From: Myxococcus terminator_A
GTDB taxonomy: Bacteria > Myxococcota > Myxococcia > Myxococcales > Myxococcaceae
Length of the DNA stretch: 64,000 nt
Direction: 5' to 3'
Assembly (NCBI GenBank): GCA_049194865.1
Contig: JBLZWL010000071.1
Coordinates: 248,001 to 312,000 of the forward strand
Shown: positions 58,090 through 64,000 of the stretch, in pieces
Layout: each line of letters begins with the position of its first letter
Numbering within the stretch: the first letter of the stretch is position 1
Notes under the pieces: generated by a model
Database searches by the model: none
The model's input: only the letters and a program-made list of their open reading frames with translations
What the model was told of the DNA's origin: nothing
Program-made: the position numbers and the translations under genes

Positions 58090-58350
58090 GGGCGCCCCGC
58101 TGACGCCGAAAAGAAGTAGAAGGCGGCGGCAGGGTAGCAGGAAGTCGCGGTTGAAACAAGCGGCTCGGTCTTTGAAAACCAAATAGCAAGCCCAAGAAGA
58201 AGAGAAGGATTGCGGAAACCGCAGTCAATCTTTGAGAAGGCACCAGCAAGGGAGCGCTGAGAAGCGCATACCAGCAGTGCCTGCAGTGAATCAGCGAGCC
58301 AAGGTTCCTTAGCCGGACACTTGGTGAACGCCGGTTCAACCTTCAAATTA

Positions 58351-59897
<1,547 letters not shown>

Positions 59898-60109
59898 CCG
59901 GGCACCAGGCAGACACTTCGGTGTCAGCAGGTGGTGCCAGCGACTTTCGAGTCGCGTCAGGTCGACCAGGTCAACGTTTCCGAGTCCAATCCGACTCTCT
60001 CTACTTCGGGCTTGCTGTTTGGTTTTGAAGGACTGAGTGCGCGAGAAGTCGCGGCACCAGCTCTTTGAGAATGAAGGACGCTGTAGGTAGAATCGACGCG
60101 GTAGCTCCT

Positions 60110-60186
60110 GGGCCTATAGCTCAGCTGGCTAGAGCGCGCGCCTGATAAGCGCGAGGTCGGTGGTTCAAGTCCACCTAGGCCCACCA
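60110..60186 (+). tRNA. tRNA-Ile (GAT), copy 2
   Basis: Identical to the copy in the first operon, including the encoded CCA. Confidence 0.97.
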
Positions 60187-60246
60187 TTTCCGCAGGCGAG
60201 AGCCTGGGCAACGGTGACGCACCCAGCTAAATTGGCCCGGACACAC

Positions 60247-60319
60247 GGGGCTGTAGCTCAGTTGGGAGAGCGCCAGCTTTGCAAGCTGGATGTCGTCGGT
60301 TCGATTCCGATCAGCTCCA
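60247..60319 (+). tRNA. tRNA-Ala (TGC), copy 2
   Basis: Identical to the copy in the first operon; CCA not encoded. Confidence 0.97.
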
Positions 60320-60571
60320 CAAGTTTTCCCGAAGTCAGGGAAGCGTTCTTTGACAAGTGCATACGAAGGGTAAGTTGCAATTTCTGCTGAGTAACAAGTT
60401 CTCGCAGAAAGCACTGCCTGAAACCAACGCCGTGAGGCGAGGTGACGGGGCAGTGTTTCTACAAGCGTAGAGTGATTTTTTCCGGGCCTGCTGCGAAGAG
60501 CAGGGGTCTGGGCCTTGGTTTCGAGTTTCGACAATCCGCCGGGAGGCGGGCGTTAGACAAGAGATTAGGGC

Positions 60572-63534
<2,963 letters not shown>

Positions 63535-63693
63535 CCCCTATCTCTTGCATGCCCCCTCAAGGGGAGTAAGGGACTCGGGGCCAAGGCCGAGACTGAATGC
63601 ACTATGCATTCACCCGGACGAAACACTTAGCGCACAGCGAGACTTGTACTCGCAGACTATTGCAACTTACCCTTTGTATGCACTTACAGCTTT

Positions 63694-63810
<117 letters not shown>

Positions 63811-63822
63811 TCTTTTTGAGAG

Positions 63823-63863
63823 AAGCCCTCGTCGCCTCGTGCGACGGGGGCTTTTCGCTTTTC
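63823..63863 (+). terminator. rrn copy 2 terminator
   Basis: Same GCCCTCGTCGC/GCGACGGGGGC hairpin and T-rich tail as in copy 1. Confidence 0.85.
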
Positions 63864-63977
63864 CGCGTCCTCGCGTCCCAGGCTCCGCCGGGCACCGGCG
63901 TGACGGCCTTGGGCCGCCGGCCGGGCACGGCGGGCTGGAGGCCCACGGCGCCTCGTGGCCCGCGGGCGGGCCCGTTT

Positions 63978-64000
63978 TCAGGGCACCCGCAGCACCACCT
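63978..64000 (-). CDS. 3' end of a quinone-oxidoreductase-like gene, cut by the window
   Basis: The minus strand reads VVLRVP-stop (stop at 63978-63980), the same ending as the scrap after rrn copy 1. The rest lies beyond the window, so whether it is intact is inferred. Confidence 0.45.

Noticed and set aside
56893..58182. 429-codon minus-strand frame reaching into the rrn leader
   Set aside because: Its upper part reads through promoters and the duplicated leader of rRNA copy 2, which also opens frames in copy 1; only scattered short pieces look formerly coding.

Overview
The window reads as chromosomal DNA of a myxobacterium, most likely family Myxococcaceae. The coding DNA is very GC-rich with G/C in third positions. 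The 16S sequence has the Myxococcus/Corallococcus look. Several genes belong to families expanded in that group: a DUF2378 protein, an AHH lipoprotein with an Imm11-type partner, LVIVD-repeat and multi-receiver signalling proteins.

Positions 1-40602 are an ordinary, densely coding stretch. From the left it holds: a truncated hybrid histidine kinase overlapping an Hpt/receiver/GGDEF protein; an AHH toxin-like lipoprotein and its probable immunity protein; a large unknown protein; an LVIVD lipoprotein; a thioredoxin-reductase-like enzyme with an AraC regulator; a LysR regulator divergent from an S9 peptidase; a zinc-ribbon membrane protein; an M36 metalloprotease; an S37-like lipoprotein that has lost its catalytic residues; truB; and an EF-hand-like repeat protein. 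It continues with transketolase; a MoxR/VWA pair; a Cys/His protein; an SSB-tailed glycine-rich protein; a MASE1 histidine kinase; a FabH-like synthase followed by a DUF2378 protein; a MarR two-gene operon with a perfect palindromic operator; an NTF2-like protein; peptide deformylase; and a His-motif membrane hydroxylase.

Two complete rRNA operons (16S, tRNA-Ile, tRNA-Ala, 23S, 5S) lie in direct orientation at about 41.3-46.8 kb and 58.4-63.8 kb. They are near-identical from just upstream of the last promoter to past the 5S terminator. The only differences I found inside the rRNA genes are in 23S domain V of copy 1: a one-base insertion and a G-to-T change at the position equivalent to E. coli G2447.

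The 11 kb between the operons is a genomic graveyard. It starts with the 3' scrap of a quinone-oxidoreductase-like gene, whose apparently intact copy seems to begin at the right edge of the window. Next come a frameshifted XRE regulator and a frameshifted membrane-protein gene. An ISL3-type transposase gene follows, split by an IS21-like element. That element's istA is itself broken by a three-gene transposon (zinc-ribbon protein, DDE integrase, TnsC/ExeA-like ATPase). Further IS21 remnants lie beyond it. This three-level nesting and the domain V heterogeneity of the 23S copies are the most notable observations. I found no CRISPR array and no complete phage.
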